A stretch of 64,000 bases of DNA, taken from contig JAHLLB010000001.1 of the NCBI GenBank assembly GCA_020444425.1, positions 352,427 to 416,426 on the forward strand, read 5' to 3'. Positions 28,199-37,163 of this stretch are shown piece after piece (position 1 is the first letter of the stretch; every line of letters begins with the position of its first letter). Made by a program: the position numbers and the translations under genes. Source of the stretch: a bacterium. Its GTDB lineage: Bacteria; Electryoneota; Electryoneia; Electryoneales; Electryoneaceae. The notes below the pieces were generated by a model. The model was not told the DNA's origin and ran no database searches. It worked only from the letters and a program-made list of their open reading frames with translations.

Positions 28199-28486
28199 AA
28201 AGTCTCACTGGCGTATCACGAAATCACTTTCTAAATTACCCTCAATCAACTGGTGTCGTCCGGACTGCGTTTTCCGGTCGGCGGGGTCTCTGTCAACGCC
28301 AAATGAACCGGTTTTTCTAACATTTGCCTGAGAACGAACCTTTCCTTCCGTGCGGGAGCCAGACGAGCAAACGTGTTCGCGGTCACAGAGTTTGGCGCAC
28401 CAAATTCCCTTAGTTTAGGAGATTCGACGATTCGGGACTTCACTCCCTGATCTATACGAGTTCACCGTTTTAACCTGGAGTATGCA

Positions 28487-30274
28487 ATGCGGAACATGTC
28501 GTGGATCAGCATCATGCTGGTCGTAATCAGCCTTGTCGCGCTGGGTTCAACAGCGCAGGCTACCTGGACCAAGCACAGCGTGGTCACTGGGTGGAATGGA
28601 CTACGTGGCACCTATGCGGACGATATCGACGGCGACGGCGATATCGACCTGATGGCGGCCGCGCGTTATGTCAACACGATCGCCTGGTTCGAGAATACAC
28701 CGGGCGGATTTGTCACGCACATCCTGTCGGAAGACTTTGAAGGATCGTGGGACGTCAACACCTGCGACATCGACGGCGACGGCATGGTTGACATCCTCGG
28801 TGCGGCGTTAAGCAACTTCGACATCGCGGTCTGGCGCAACAACGGCACCACTGAAAACTGGCAGGAATACATCGTCGACTACAATTGCCAGTACGCCAAG
28901 TCGGTCTTCGGCGACGATCTTGACGGGGACGGCGACGGCGACGTCATCAGTGCGTCCTTCGGCAATGACTACATGAACTGGTACCGTAACATCGGTTCAG
29001 ACTGGCAGGAACACCTGCTGCAGGCCAACTTCAACGGTGCCCGTGATATTGTCACCACCGACTTCGACCACGACGGCGACATCGACATCCTCGGTGCCGG
29101 CGACAACACCGGCGCGGCGATCTGGTGGAATATCGACAACAACGGCACCTTCGAGTACGAGCTGATCCGTCCGGTGTACGGCATCCGTTCGATCAACCAC
29201 GGCGACATCACCGGCGACGGTATCGACGAAGTGATCGCCTCGACCTCCTACTTTGACGCGATTGTCTACTGGGAGAAGGTCGACACGGGCTGGGTGGAAA
29301 CGGTTGTCACCGACACGTTGAACTTCGCCAACTACGCCTACATCGCCGACATCGACAACGACGGCCAGAACGACATCGTCGGCTGTTCGTACGATGACGA
29401 CCTCATCCTCTGGTGGGAGCAGGATAACGGTTCCTGGACCGAGCACGTCGTCGGGATGGCATTTGACGGTCCCCGCACCGCGATCGCGGCGGATGTGGAC
29501 GGTGACGGCGACGATGACATCATCGGCGCGGCGTCGCACACCGGCGAGCTGGCGTGGTGGGAGAACGAGATCGCGTTCCGTGCGGCGGACATCGATATCG
29601 TCCCGCACGATCCGTTGTTCCAGATCCCGGCGGCTGGCGGCACGATATCCTACGACGCCTACGTCACCAACAACCAGCAGACGCACCTTGGCATCGGTGT
29701 GTGGACGGAAGTCCGTCTCCCGAACGGCAACTACTACGGTCCGTTGGTGCAGACCTTTGTCGTCTTCCCGCCGAACACGACGGTGACGGTAAACGGATTA
29801 TCGCAGTATATCCCGGATTACGCGCCGTCCGGCTATTACCAGTACCTCGTCAAGCTCGGTGGCAGCGGCACCGGCTACACGTTGTGCGCGGACAGCTTCA
29901 CCTTCCGCAAGCTGAACTTCGCGCCGGGTGAAGTCCCGACGCCGGGCGAAGGCTGGGGCGCGGCGGACGCGTACCGTTCCGGGATCATCGGGTCGGTGGA
30001 CCTGCCGGAGACGTACGAAATGGAAGCTGCCTACCCGAACCCGTTCAACCCGAGCACGACGGTGGCGGTTTCGCTGCCGGAAGCGTCCGAGCTGACGGTC
30101 AGCGTGTTCAACGTGACCGGGCAGCAGGTCGCCGAGCTGGCGAACGGCCAGTTCACCGCCGGTCAGCACAACCTGACGTTCGACGCGCAGGGTCTGGCGA
30201 GCGGCTTGTACTTCATCCACGCGACCGTCCCCGGCCAGCTGAACCAGGTGCAGAAGGTGATGCTGGTGAGGTAG
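28487..30274 (+). CDS. Secreted VCBS/FG-GAP repeat protein with sorting domain (paralogue 1)
   Basis: 595 residues; ATG at 28487 with CTGGAG six bases upstream. A signal peptide ends STAQA. About seven repeats of ~48 residues follow, each with a calcium-type loop D-x-DGDGD-x-D and a W-[WF]-x-N strand, predicting a seven-bladed integrin-like propeller. Residues ~366-475 (bases ~29589-29913) are the shared pre-sorting module: FQIPAAGGTISYDAYV, VWTEVRLPNGNYYGP, DSFTFRKL. The sorting domain (YPNPFNPSTTVAVSLPEASE to KVMLVR) is nearly identical in DNA to that of the next gene. A terminator follows. Likely surface adhesin or binding protein. Confidence 0.9.
   Translation: MRNMSWISIMLVVISLVALGSTAQATWTKHSVVTGWNGLRGTYADDIDGDGDIDLMAAARYVNTIAWFENTPGGFVTHILSEDFEGSWDVNTCDIDGDGMVDILGAALSNFDIAVWRNNGTTENWQEYIVDYNCQYAKSVFGDDLDGDGDGDVISASFGNDYMNWYRNIGSDWQEHLLQANFNGARDIVTTDFDHDGDIDILGAGDNTGAAIWWNIDNNGTFEYELIRPVYGIRSINHGDITGDGIDEVIASTSYFDAIVYWEKVDTGWVETVVTDTLNFANYAYIADIDNDGQNDIVGCSYDDDLILWWEQDNGSWTEHVVGMAFDGPRTAIAADVDGDGDDDIIGAASHTGELAWWENEIAFRAADIDIVPHDPLFQIPAAGGTISYDAYVTNNQQTHLGIGVWTEVRLPNGNYYGPLVQTFVVFPPNTTVTVNGLSQYIPDYAPSGYYQYLVKLGGSGTGYTLCADSFTFRKLNFAPGEVPTPGEGWGAADAYRSGIIGSVDLPETYEMEAAYPNPFNPSTTVAVSLPEASELTVSVFNVTGQQVAELANGQFTAGQHNLTFDAQGLASGLYFIHATVPGQLNQVQKVMLVR
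30032..30268. repeat. 237-bp near-identical sorting-domain repeat, copy 1
   Basis: Matches 32235-32471 with only two differences (aac/aat and gtg/gtt near the end). Encodes the whole conserved sorting domain. Confidence 0.95.
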
Positions 30275-30298
30275 GCTCTCTTAACATTGTCTTGTTTC

Positions 30299-30330
30299 AA
30301 CGGCTGCGTGAGTTTAGCGCAGCCGTTTTG
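30299..30330 (+). terminator. Rho-independent terminator
   Basis: A 10-bp stem (aacggctgcg / cgcagccgtt) with a 9-base loop, continuing ttgtctc; 25 bases after the preceding stop. Confidence 0.8.
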
Positions 30331-30677
30331 TCTCACGTACGTTCCTTAACTTTGCAACTTGCTTTTATCCAATTTCACTTGTAGATAAATTTCTAGAGTC
30401 CTTGAATCTCACTATCTTTAACAGAGATCTTAGAACACAGCGTTGTCCTTACATAGCCGGTCTGAATACATCCTCACATATTAATCCGCTTTCTGCACCA
30501 GGCAAAAAGCGATTCTGCTCAAGACGGATTGGCCTGCAAGTAACATGCTTGCCACCCGCGACGCGCTCCCGGGATAGATATCTCATCTGCAACAATCCAG
30601 CCTTGGTCAGCTGACGGAACATCGGCTTGTGATCCCGGTATGGCGCTTTGGTCAAGACATGAATGGGGGATGAGAAG
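30331..30677. other. Intergenic stretch before the A+T-rich VCBS gene
   Basis: No supported gene; short frames in both directions lack family signals and ribosome-binding sites. A gggga-gag purine run precedes the ATG at 30678. Confidence 0.4.
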
Positions 30678-32477
30678 ATGCGTATTGGAATTCTGTTGGT
30701 GTTGGTTGCTGCGCTACCCTGCGTGGTGGGGGGTCAAATCAGCTGGGACAAGCATGTGTTAAGCTCCGAGTTCAATGGAGCTGTAGGTGTTTATTCAATA
30801 GATCTGGACAATGATGGGGACATTGATATCATTGGTACATCAAAACTGAATGACACGATCATGTGGTGGGAAAATATAAGTAATGGTTTTGACTGGGATC
30901 CTCATATCATTGACCAAAGCTTCGATGGTGCACACTCAGTTTATTCAGCGGATATTGATGGCGATAGTGATTTAGATGTAGTAGGTGCTGCGTACAGCGC
31001 AGGGACCTACGCTTGGTGGGAGAACCTGGGTGGAGCTCAGTCTTGGTCGCAGCACTTAATCTCAAGTGGTCATTATGGCGCGATATCTGTTTGCGTAGCG
31101 GATATAAATGATGATGGGGATAACGATGTGATCGGTGCTGCTCGTTATGAAAATGATATCTGCTACTGGGAAAATGAAAATGGTGACGGATCTCAATGGG
31201 AACAGTATACTTTGGACAATAATTATTTGGGTGCCTTTTGTGTCCATTCAATTGATATTGATAATGACAACGATAATGATATCTTAACTGCAGGGCTTGA
31301 TGAAGATGTTATAACTTGGTGGGAAAACATTGGTAATGAAAACTGGATCGAACATGTAATAGGAGATAATTACGATGGTGCGCATTGGGTAAATGCTGGG
31401 GATATTGATAATGATGGTGATATTGATATTGTTGGAGCTGCTGTATTTTCTGATATGTTGACATGGTGGGAAAATGAGAATTTTGGTGACCAATGGATAG
31501 AACACACAATAACTGATAATTTCAATGGTGCTTCATGCATTATTATTGATTATGTTGATAGCGACAACAATATTGACATAGTAGGAGCAGCTGAATATGC
31601 CAATGAAGTCAGCTGGTGGAAATCAATAGAGAATGGCAGTGATTGGATCAAATATACAATAGACGATGAATTCGATTTCGCATATGCTGTGACATCGGGC
31701 GACCTGGATGCTGACGGCGATACTGATATCATCGGAACTGCTCATGATGGAAACGAAATAGCGTATTGGGAACAAAAAGGATCTTACCTTACCATCGAGA
31801 TAGAGCCTTTCGGCGTGCCGGTGGTTGTCCCCCCAGCAGGCGGTTTCATTGACTTTGAAGTCAGAATAATTAACACCTCTGGGGATCTGGTCTGGTTTTC
31901 CGCATGGACAACTGCCGAACTCCCAAATGGCAATCTGATCAGCCCCGTATTACTCTACAACTATCTTGGGATCCAAGCCTATAGCGGTTGGGTAACGGTG
32001 GCGTCACAGGGCGTCCCCGGCTTCGCTCCTGCAGGTGAGTACATCTATTCTGCCAGTGTAGGCACATTCCCAACTCTTACGCTGTCCACCGATTCTTTCG
32101 TCTTCAACAAGACAGGTGTTGCTGCGTACACGGGAAGCGCAGTATACACATGGGTTGGGACAGGTGACTGGTCCCAAGCGGGAACTGGGACAGCTACTAG
32201 CCACGCACCAAGCAGATATTCCATTACCCCTTCTTACCCGAACCCGTTCAACCCGAGCACGACGGTGGCGGTTTCGCTGCCGGAAGCGTCCGAGCTGACG
32301 GTCAGCGTGTTCAACGTGACCGGGCAGCAGGTCGCCGAGCTGGCGAACGGCCAGTTCACCGCCGGTCAGCACAACCTGACGTTCGACGCGCAGGGTCTGG
32401 CGAGCGGCTTGTACTTCATCCACGCGACCGTCCCCGGCCAGCTGAATCAGGTGCAGAAGGTTATGCTGGTGCGATAA
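30678..32477 (+). CDS. Secreted VCBS/FG-GAP repeat protein, A+T-rich body (paralogue 2)
   Basis: 599 residues from the ATG at 30678; an ATG 15 bases upstream is the alternative. The signal peptide ends near VVGG. Seven or so D-x-DNDGD-x-D / W-W-E-N repeats match the neighbouring paralogues. The shared module occupies bases ~31783-32117 (VVPPAGGFIDFEVRI, AWTTAELPNGNLISPV, DSFVFNKTG). Composition is odd: 31381-31440 counts 24 G+C of 60, against 37 of 60 at 29041-29100 in the previous gene, yet the final 237 bases are GC-rich and almost identical to that gene. The front part was probably acquired separately and the sorting domain copied in. Confidence 0.9.
   Translation: MRIGILLVLVAALPCVVGGQISWDKHVLSSEFNGAVGVYSIDLDNDGDIDIIGTSKLNDTIMWWENISNGFDWDPHIIDQSFDGAHSVYSADIDGDSDLDVVGAAYSAGTYAWWENLGGAQSWSQHLISSGHYGAISVCVADINDDGDNDVIGAARYENDICYWENENGDGSQWEQYTLDNNYLGAFCVHSIDIDNDNDNDILTAGLDEDVITWWENIGNENWIEHVIGDNYDGAHWVNAGDIDNDGDIDIVGAAVFSDMLTWWENENFGDQWIEHTITDNFNGASCIIIDYVDSDNNIDIVGAAEYANEVSWWKSIENGSDWIKYTIDDEFDFAYAVTSGDLDADGDTDIIGTAHDGNEIAYWEQKGSYLTIEIEPFGVPVVVPPAGGFIDFEVRIINTSGDLVWFSAWTTAELPNGNLISPVLLYNYLGIQAYSGWVTVASQGVPGFAPAGEYIYSASVGTFPTLTLSTDSFVFNKTGVAAYTGSAVYTWVGTGDWSQAGTGTATSHAPSRYSITPSYPNPFNPSTTVAVSLPEASELTVSVFNVTGQQVAELANGQFTAGQHNLTFDAQGLASGLYFIHATVPGQLNQVQKVMLVR
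32235..32471. repeat. 237-bp near-identical sorting-domain repeat, copy 2
   Basis: Two mismatches against 30032-30268; direct orientation, 2203 bases apart. Confidence 0.95.
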
Positions 32478-32507
32478 CCCGTACATTTACAGTGAACTAC
32501 CCTTGCA

Positions 32508-32535
32508 GCCACGGCATCCCGCCGTGGCGTTTTTA
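32508..32535 (+). terminator. Rho-independent terminator
   Basis: An 8-bp stem (gccacggc / gccgtggc) with a five-base loop and gttttta; 30 bases after the preceding stop. Confidence 0.85.
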
Positions 32536-32637
32536 TTGTTGCCAGAATCGTATTCACCAGCGATTCGCTTGGAAAGGAAGTCCTTTCTGTATACTTTGCG
32601 TACACAGGAAAACTATTCCAATTGACCTGGTGACATC

Positions 32638-34872
32638 ATGAAATGGTACTTTCTACCCTTCTTTCTGCTCTGCTGTACCTTGGCCGGGTATGCCCAAGAC
32701 AGCCTCAACGTCAGCCAGATCGCTTCCCTGTATTCAATCTGGGATAGTGCCAGGGATGTAGCGCTCACGGGCGACCATGCATATATCGCGACGGATGAAT
32801 CGGGTCTACGTGTTCTTGATATCAGTGATCCAACCGCGCCGGTTGAGGTAGCATACAGCCGGTCGTCTGTACCGGCCTTGGGAGTTGCGATTCAGGGCGA
32901 CTACGCGTATGTCGCTGCCAGCTACAGCGGCTTACGTGTCATCGATATCAGTGATCCAACCGCGCCGGTTGAGGTCGGAGTCTGCAGCAATGTGCAGGGC
33001 GCGAGAAATGTGACAGTCGACGGCAACTATGCCTGTGTCTCATGCGAGACTGCCGGATTGCAGGTTGTCAACATCAGTGATCCTACCAATCCCACATTGA
33101 CAGGTACTTTCAGCGGTGCGTATATCATCGACGCCGCCATGGCTGGTTCTTATGCCTACGTGATCCAAGAGCTCCAGGAACTATCCAGCGAGCTGCTGGT
33201 CATTGATCTCAGCGACCCGTCCAATCCGACTGAAGTGTACTGGACTAATGGCGTCGGCTATTCCCGGTCGATCACTCTTTCCGATGGCTATGTCTACATT
33301 GCAGCTTATGACACGGGACTGGTGGCCTATTCCATTTCAGTTCCGGATATGCTGTTTCTGGCGGGTGTTTGTGACACCCCAGGCCTGGCGATTGAAGTCG
33401 CAGTGCAGGGAGAATACGCCTGTGTCACGGACAGCGAGTCCAGCCTCCGTCTGATCAATGTCAGCAATCCCTACGATCCCGTTGAGACTGGATTCCTGGA
33501 CACTCCCGGCGAGGACCTTGGCGTGGGCATGAACGGAGATCTTGCTTGCGTGGCGGACGGCGGCAGCGGGTTGCGTCTTGTCTATATCAGCGATCCGTTC
33601 TCATTGATCGAACTCAGCGCGTACGACACGCCCGGCCAGTTGAGCGGGCTAACCCTGGCGGATGGATACCTGTATCTAATCGACAACCCGGGCGGACTGC
33701 GGATAGTCGACATCAGCAACCCGGCGGAACCGGTTGAGACCGGTGCAATCGCCACACCGGGCCTGGCGCGGGAAGTTACGGTGCAAAATCAATTTTCGTA
33801 CATCGCCGATTCCTATTCCGGGTTGCGCATCATCGATATCGGCGATCCTGCTGCTCCGTATGAGGTCGGTTTCTGCCAGCTCCCGGATATAAGTTACGAC
33901 GTCGCAGTATTAGGTGACTACGCCTATGTTGCCGAGGGTAGTGAAGGTCTGCGCGTAGTCGATGTGTCCGACCCAGCCGCACCAGTCGAAGTCGCTGTCT
34001 GCGATCCAAATGACGTTTCCGCCAGCTTTCGTGGCGTCTACGTTGAGGGCGACTATGTGTATGCCGCGTGCGGGTCTTTTGGACATTTCTACATCATCGA
34101 TATCAGTAATCCGCTGAACCCGCAGGCCGTTGGATACCTCGATCTCTCTGGAAATGCAAAGAAGGTTGTCGTGCAGAACGGAATCGCGTATCTCGCGATG
34201 AGCACCGGAATGCGGATGGTTGACGTCAACAATCCGTCCGCACCGGTCGAAATCGGGTATCTCGATACGCCGGGTACTTGCGATTACCTCACGGTTGCGG
34301 ATGAATTCGTATTTGCGTCCTGCCTTGGCTCAGGAATCCGCGTCATTGATGTCAGCGATCCGTCAGCGCCAGTCGAGACCGGCTATTATGACACGGACTG
34401 GTATGCGCAGGGTGTTGCGATCGATAATCAAACCTTATTTCTGGCCGACCTGCACAAACTGCTGGTGCTTGACTGTTCGGATGCCACCACCCGTTGGCCG
34501 CTCGATATCACCTTGACGACCGACCAACCCCTGATTGTGCAGCCGGGTGGCAGTTTCAGTTTCGGGGTACATCTGGATAGTTATTTACAAACAACTCGAT
34601 ATATTGACTTTTGGACAGAGGTTGAATTGCCTGACGGTAGCTTGGTTGGCCCGATCCGCCGTATCAACAATGTGCGGATCACACCGGCAACAACCATCAA
34701 CATCAACGCCATTCAGCAGGATATTCCGGTGAATGCGCCGACGGGCATCTTCACGTATGTACTCAAGGCCGGGAACCACCCGGACGTGGTCGCCGGCCGG
34801 GACGAATTCCAGTTCGAGGTCATCTCCACGCCTAATGCTGACCGGACGCAGAATGCCTTGTTGGTGCGGTAA
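32638..34872 (+). CDS. Secreted LVIVD-repeat propeller protein lacking the sorting domain
   Basis: 744 residues; signal peptide ends AGYAQ. About a dozen ~42-residue LVIVD repeats follow, with the pattern Y-[AV]-YVA-x4-GLRV-[IV]-DISDP-x-APVEVG, predicting one or two beta-propellers. The shared module spans bases ~34495-34830 (IVQPGGSFSFGVHL, FWTEVELPDGSLVGPI, DEFQFEV). Unlike its five neighbours it has no YPNPF sorting domain: after the module only ~13 residues remain, ending NALLVR, which resembles the KVMLVR end of the others. This suggests an internal deletion that fused the module to the last few sorting-domain residues, leaving a periplasmic or mis-sorted protein. Confidence 0.88.
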   Translation: MKWYFLPFFLLCCTLAGYAQDSLNVSQIASLYSIWDSARDVALTGDHAYIATDESGLRVLDISDPTAPVEVAYSRSSVPALGVAIQGDYAYVAASYSGLRVIDISDPTAPVEVGVCSNVQGARNVTVDGNYACVSCETAGLQVVNISDPTNPTLTGTFSGAYIIDAAMAGSYAYVIQELQELSSELLVIDLSDPSNPTEVYWTNGVGYSRSITLSDGYVYIAAYDTGLVAYSISVPDMLFLAGVCDTPGLAIEVAVQGEYACVTDSESSLRLINVSNPYDPVETGFLDTPGEDLGVGMNGDLACVADGGSGLRLVYISDPFSLIELSAYDTPGQLSGLTLADGYLYLIDNPGGLRIVDISNPAEPVETGAIATPGLAREVTVQNQFSYIADSYSGLRIIDIGDPAAPYEVGFCQLPDISYDVAVLGDYAYVAEGSEGLRVVDVSDPAAPVEVAVCDPNDVSASFRGVYVEGDYVYAACGSFGHFYIIDISNPLNPQAVGYLDLSGNAKKVVVQNGIAYLAMSTGMRMVDVNNPSAPVEIGYLDTPGTCDYLTVADEFVFASCLGSGIRVIDVSDPSAPVETGYYDTDWYAQGVAIDNQTLFLADLHKLLVLDCSDATTRWPLDITLTTDQPLIVQPGGSFSFGVHLDSYLQTTRYIDFWTEVELPDGSLVGPIRRINNVRITPATTININAIQQDIPVNAPTGIFTYVLKAGNHPDVVAGRDEFQFEVISTPNADRTQNALLVR

Positions 34873-34900
34873 CTTTTAGATTTCTATGAAATTACCATCC

Positions 34901-34925
34901 CAGCCACGGCCTAAGGTCGTGGCTG
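34901..34925 (+). terminator. Possible terminator hairpin
   Basis: An 11-bp stem (cagccacggcc / ggtcgtggctg, one G-U) with a taa loop, followed only by ctttg. The arm sequence resembles the 32.5-kb terminator. Confidence 0.55.
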
Positions 34926-35047
34926 CTTTGCTCCCCGGGCCTTACCTTTTTTGGGATTCGGACTTGTTTTTAACATTTTCGACTAAATATTGCGCGTATC
35001 CGAAAAGCAGAACGTTGTTCAACCTGTTGGGACAGGGGAGTCTTACG

Positions 35048-36850
35048 ATGCGGAACTTGAGTGTATTGTTGTTCCTGGTCATCATCCCGTCATTGGCCTT
35101 TGCGCAGCTCACGTGGACGGAAACCGTTGTCGATGCAGGATTCGATGGCGCGTACAGCGTCACCGCCGCCGACTTTGATGGTGACGGCGACATGGACCTC
35201 GCCGGTGCGGCGTTCGAGGGTGACGACCTCGCGTGGTACGAAAACATGGATGGCAGCGGCGAGACGATGACAAAGCATGTCATCACCGGCAGTTTCCTCG
35301 GTGCGATCAGCGTGTTCGCCGGTGATGTCAACAACGACGGCGCGCCCGACCTGATCGTCGCCGGGAATGATGCCGATAAGGTCTTGTGGTGGGAGAATGA
35401 CGGCAGCGGCACGTCCTGGACGTCCCGAGCCATCAGCCCCAGCTACGACGGCGCATACTGCGTCTACGGCGAGGATATGGACGGTGACGGCGACCTCGAC
35501 ATCCTCGGCGCGGCCCGGTATGACGACGAAATCACGATGTGGGAAAACGTCAACAACGGCCAGGTGTGGATCGAACACATCGTCGCGGCCGGCTTTGATG
35601 GCGCCTACAGCGTACATGCCGCCGATGTGAACGGTGACGGCTTCATGGACATCCTCGGCGTCGCACGGTTCGACAACACCGTCGCCTGGTTCGAGAATGA
35701 TGGCGAGGAAGCGTTCACGCCGCATGTGATCGAGGATCAGTACCAGGCCCCGTGGGATGTGCACGCCGGTGATATCGACGGTGACGGCGACATGGACGTC
35801 CTCTCGGTCGCACGCTATGCTGGTGAAGTCACCTGGTGGGAGAACGACGGCAGCGGCATGGCCTGGTCGATGCACACGTTGACCGATCAGTTGACCGGGG
35901 CGTCCTCGGTGATGGCGGTCGACCTCGACCTGGACGGCGACTGTGATGTGCTCGCCGCCGGTCATGGCGCGGACCACGTCGCGTGGTGGGAAAACCTCAA
36001 CGCCGGCCAGCTCTGGGCCGGGCATCTCATCGACGACGCAATCAACGGACCGCGTACGGCCGATGTCGCCGACATCGACATGGACGGGCTGCCGGATGTG
36101 ATCGCGGCGGCCTCCGACGACGACTGCATCAAGTGGTACAAGCAGGGCTACCTGCATCCGCCGAACGGGCTGACGTTGAAGCTGCTCCCGTTCGTGACCA
36201 CCATCCCCGGTACCGGCGGGCAGCTGTTCTACCGTGTTTACGTGAACAACACCACCGGCCACCTGCAGTGGGGTAACATCTGGACCGAAATCAAGTCGCC
36301 GGACGGGAACGTCTACTCCCCCCTCGACCTGCGCGGGGTGACCTGGCGGCGTGGCGAATCGACCACCGACCTGTTCTCGCAGATTGTCCCCTACTGGGGC
36401 GAGGAGGGCGTGTACACGTTCACGATGAAGCTCGGCGCGTACGACCAGGGGATTGTCTACACGCAGCATGACTTCATCTTCTACAAGGGCGCGCCGACAG
36501 TATCGGAATTCGCCAGCTGGGGCCTTGACGAAACGGTGTACAGCGCAAGAACAGCAACAGCAACAACTGATCCTACGGTCCCGTCGGAGTATGCCATGCA
36601 CACGGCCTACCCGAACCCGTTCAACCCGGGCACGACGGTGGCGGTTTCGTTGCCGGAAAGCAGCGAGCTGACGGTGCGGGTGACGAATGTGAACGGCCGT
36701 GAGGTAGCGACACTGGCGAACGGAACGTACAACGCTGGCGATCACTCCCTGACCTTCAACGCACAAGGTCTCGCCAGCGGCCTGTACTTCATTCACGCGC
36801 ATGTCCCGGGCGAACTGAACCAGGTGCAGAAGGTCATGCTGGTGAGATAG
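35048..36850 (+). CDS. Secreted VCBS/FG-GAP repeat protein with sorting domain (paralogue 3)
   Basis: 600 residues from the ATG at 35048, with GGGGAG upstream; the longer frame to 34886 crosses the previous terminator. A signal peptide ends LAFAQ. About seven repeats with D-x-DGDGD-x-D and WWEN follow, as in paralogues 1 and 2, but GC-rich. The module (bases ~36166-36489) is more diverged: TIPGTGGQLFYRVYV, IWTEIKSPDGNVYSPL, HDFIFYKG. The sorting domain YPNPFNPGTTVAVSLPESSE to KVMLVR is similar to, but clearly diverged from, the two near-identical copies upstream. Terminator at 36878. Confidence 0.9.
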   Translation: MRNLSVLLFLVIIPSLAFAQLTWTETVVDAGFDGAYSVTAADFDGDGDMDLAGAAFEGDDLAWYENMDGSGETMTKHVITGSFLGAISVFAGDVNNDGAPDLIVAGNDADKVLWWENDGSGTSWTSRAISPSYDGAYCVYGEDMDGDGDLDILGAARYDDEITMWENVNNGQVWIEHIVAAGFDGAYSVHAADVNGDGFMDILGVARFDNTVAWFENDGEEAFTPHVIEDQYQAPWDVHAGDIDGDGDMDVLSVARYAGEVTWWENDGSGMAWSMHTLTDQLTGASSVMAVDLDLDGDCDVLAAGHGADHVAWWENLNAGQLWAGHLIDDAINGPRTADVADIDMDGLPDVIAAASDDDCIKWYKQGYLHPPNGLTLKLLPFVTTIPGTGGQLFYRVYVNNTTGHLQWGNIWTEIKSPDGNVYSPLDLRGVTWRRGESTTDLFSQIVPYWGEEGVYTFTMKLGAYDQGIVYTQHDFIFYKGAPTVSEFASWGLDETVYSARTATATTDPTVPSEYAMHTAYPNPFNPGTTVAVSLPESSELTVRVTNVNGREVATLANGTYNAGDHSLTFNAQGLASGLYFIHAHVPGELNQVQKVMLVR

Positions 36851-36877
36851 GCCTCTCGAAGTAAAACGTAATTTCAT

Positions 36878-36910
36878 AAGCCGCAGCGTTTTGCTGCGGC
36901 TTTCTCTGTT
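36878..36910 (+). terminator. Rho-independent terminator
   Basis: A 10-bp stem (aagccgcagc / gctgcggctt) with a gtttt loop, then tctctgtt. Confidence 0.8.
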
Positions 36911-37163
36911 ATCAATTTATCGACGATTTCGCGATTTAGCTTGCATGTCACGAGTGCTAATAGTAGGTTCATCAATATGCGAACATGGGGATTGGTATGA
37001 AACGGAACGTATTGCTTGAGGGTATGCGTGCTTGGTTATAGCAGCACCCCAGTCTATAGTAAACAATAGTGACCCAAAGGCTGAAGTCATACATTGATAC
37101 TTGACCATGTGGCTAAAACATCAGATACTTAACGAACAAGTTGGTTAAAAGGGGGGACGAAAA
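36911..37163. other. Intergenic leader of the LamG gene
   Basis: A+T-richer than its surroundings, with no gene-like frame; ends in a GGGGGGA ribosome-binding run before the ATG at 37164. Confidence 0.4.

Noticed and set aside
30402..30655. Two short opposing frames before the A+T-rich VCBS gene
   Set aside because: About 70 codons each, no start context and no coherent protein pattern.
35090..36877. 595-codon minus-strand frame opposite VCBS paralogue 3
   Set aside because: Antisense to a gene with signal peptide, repeats and sorting domain; no independent support.
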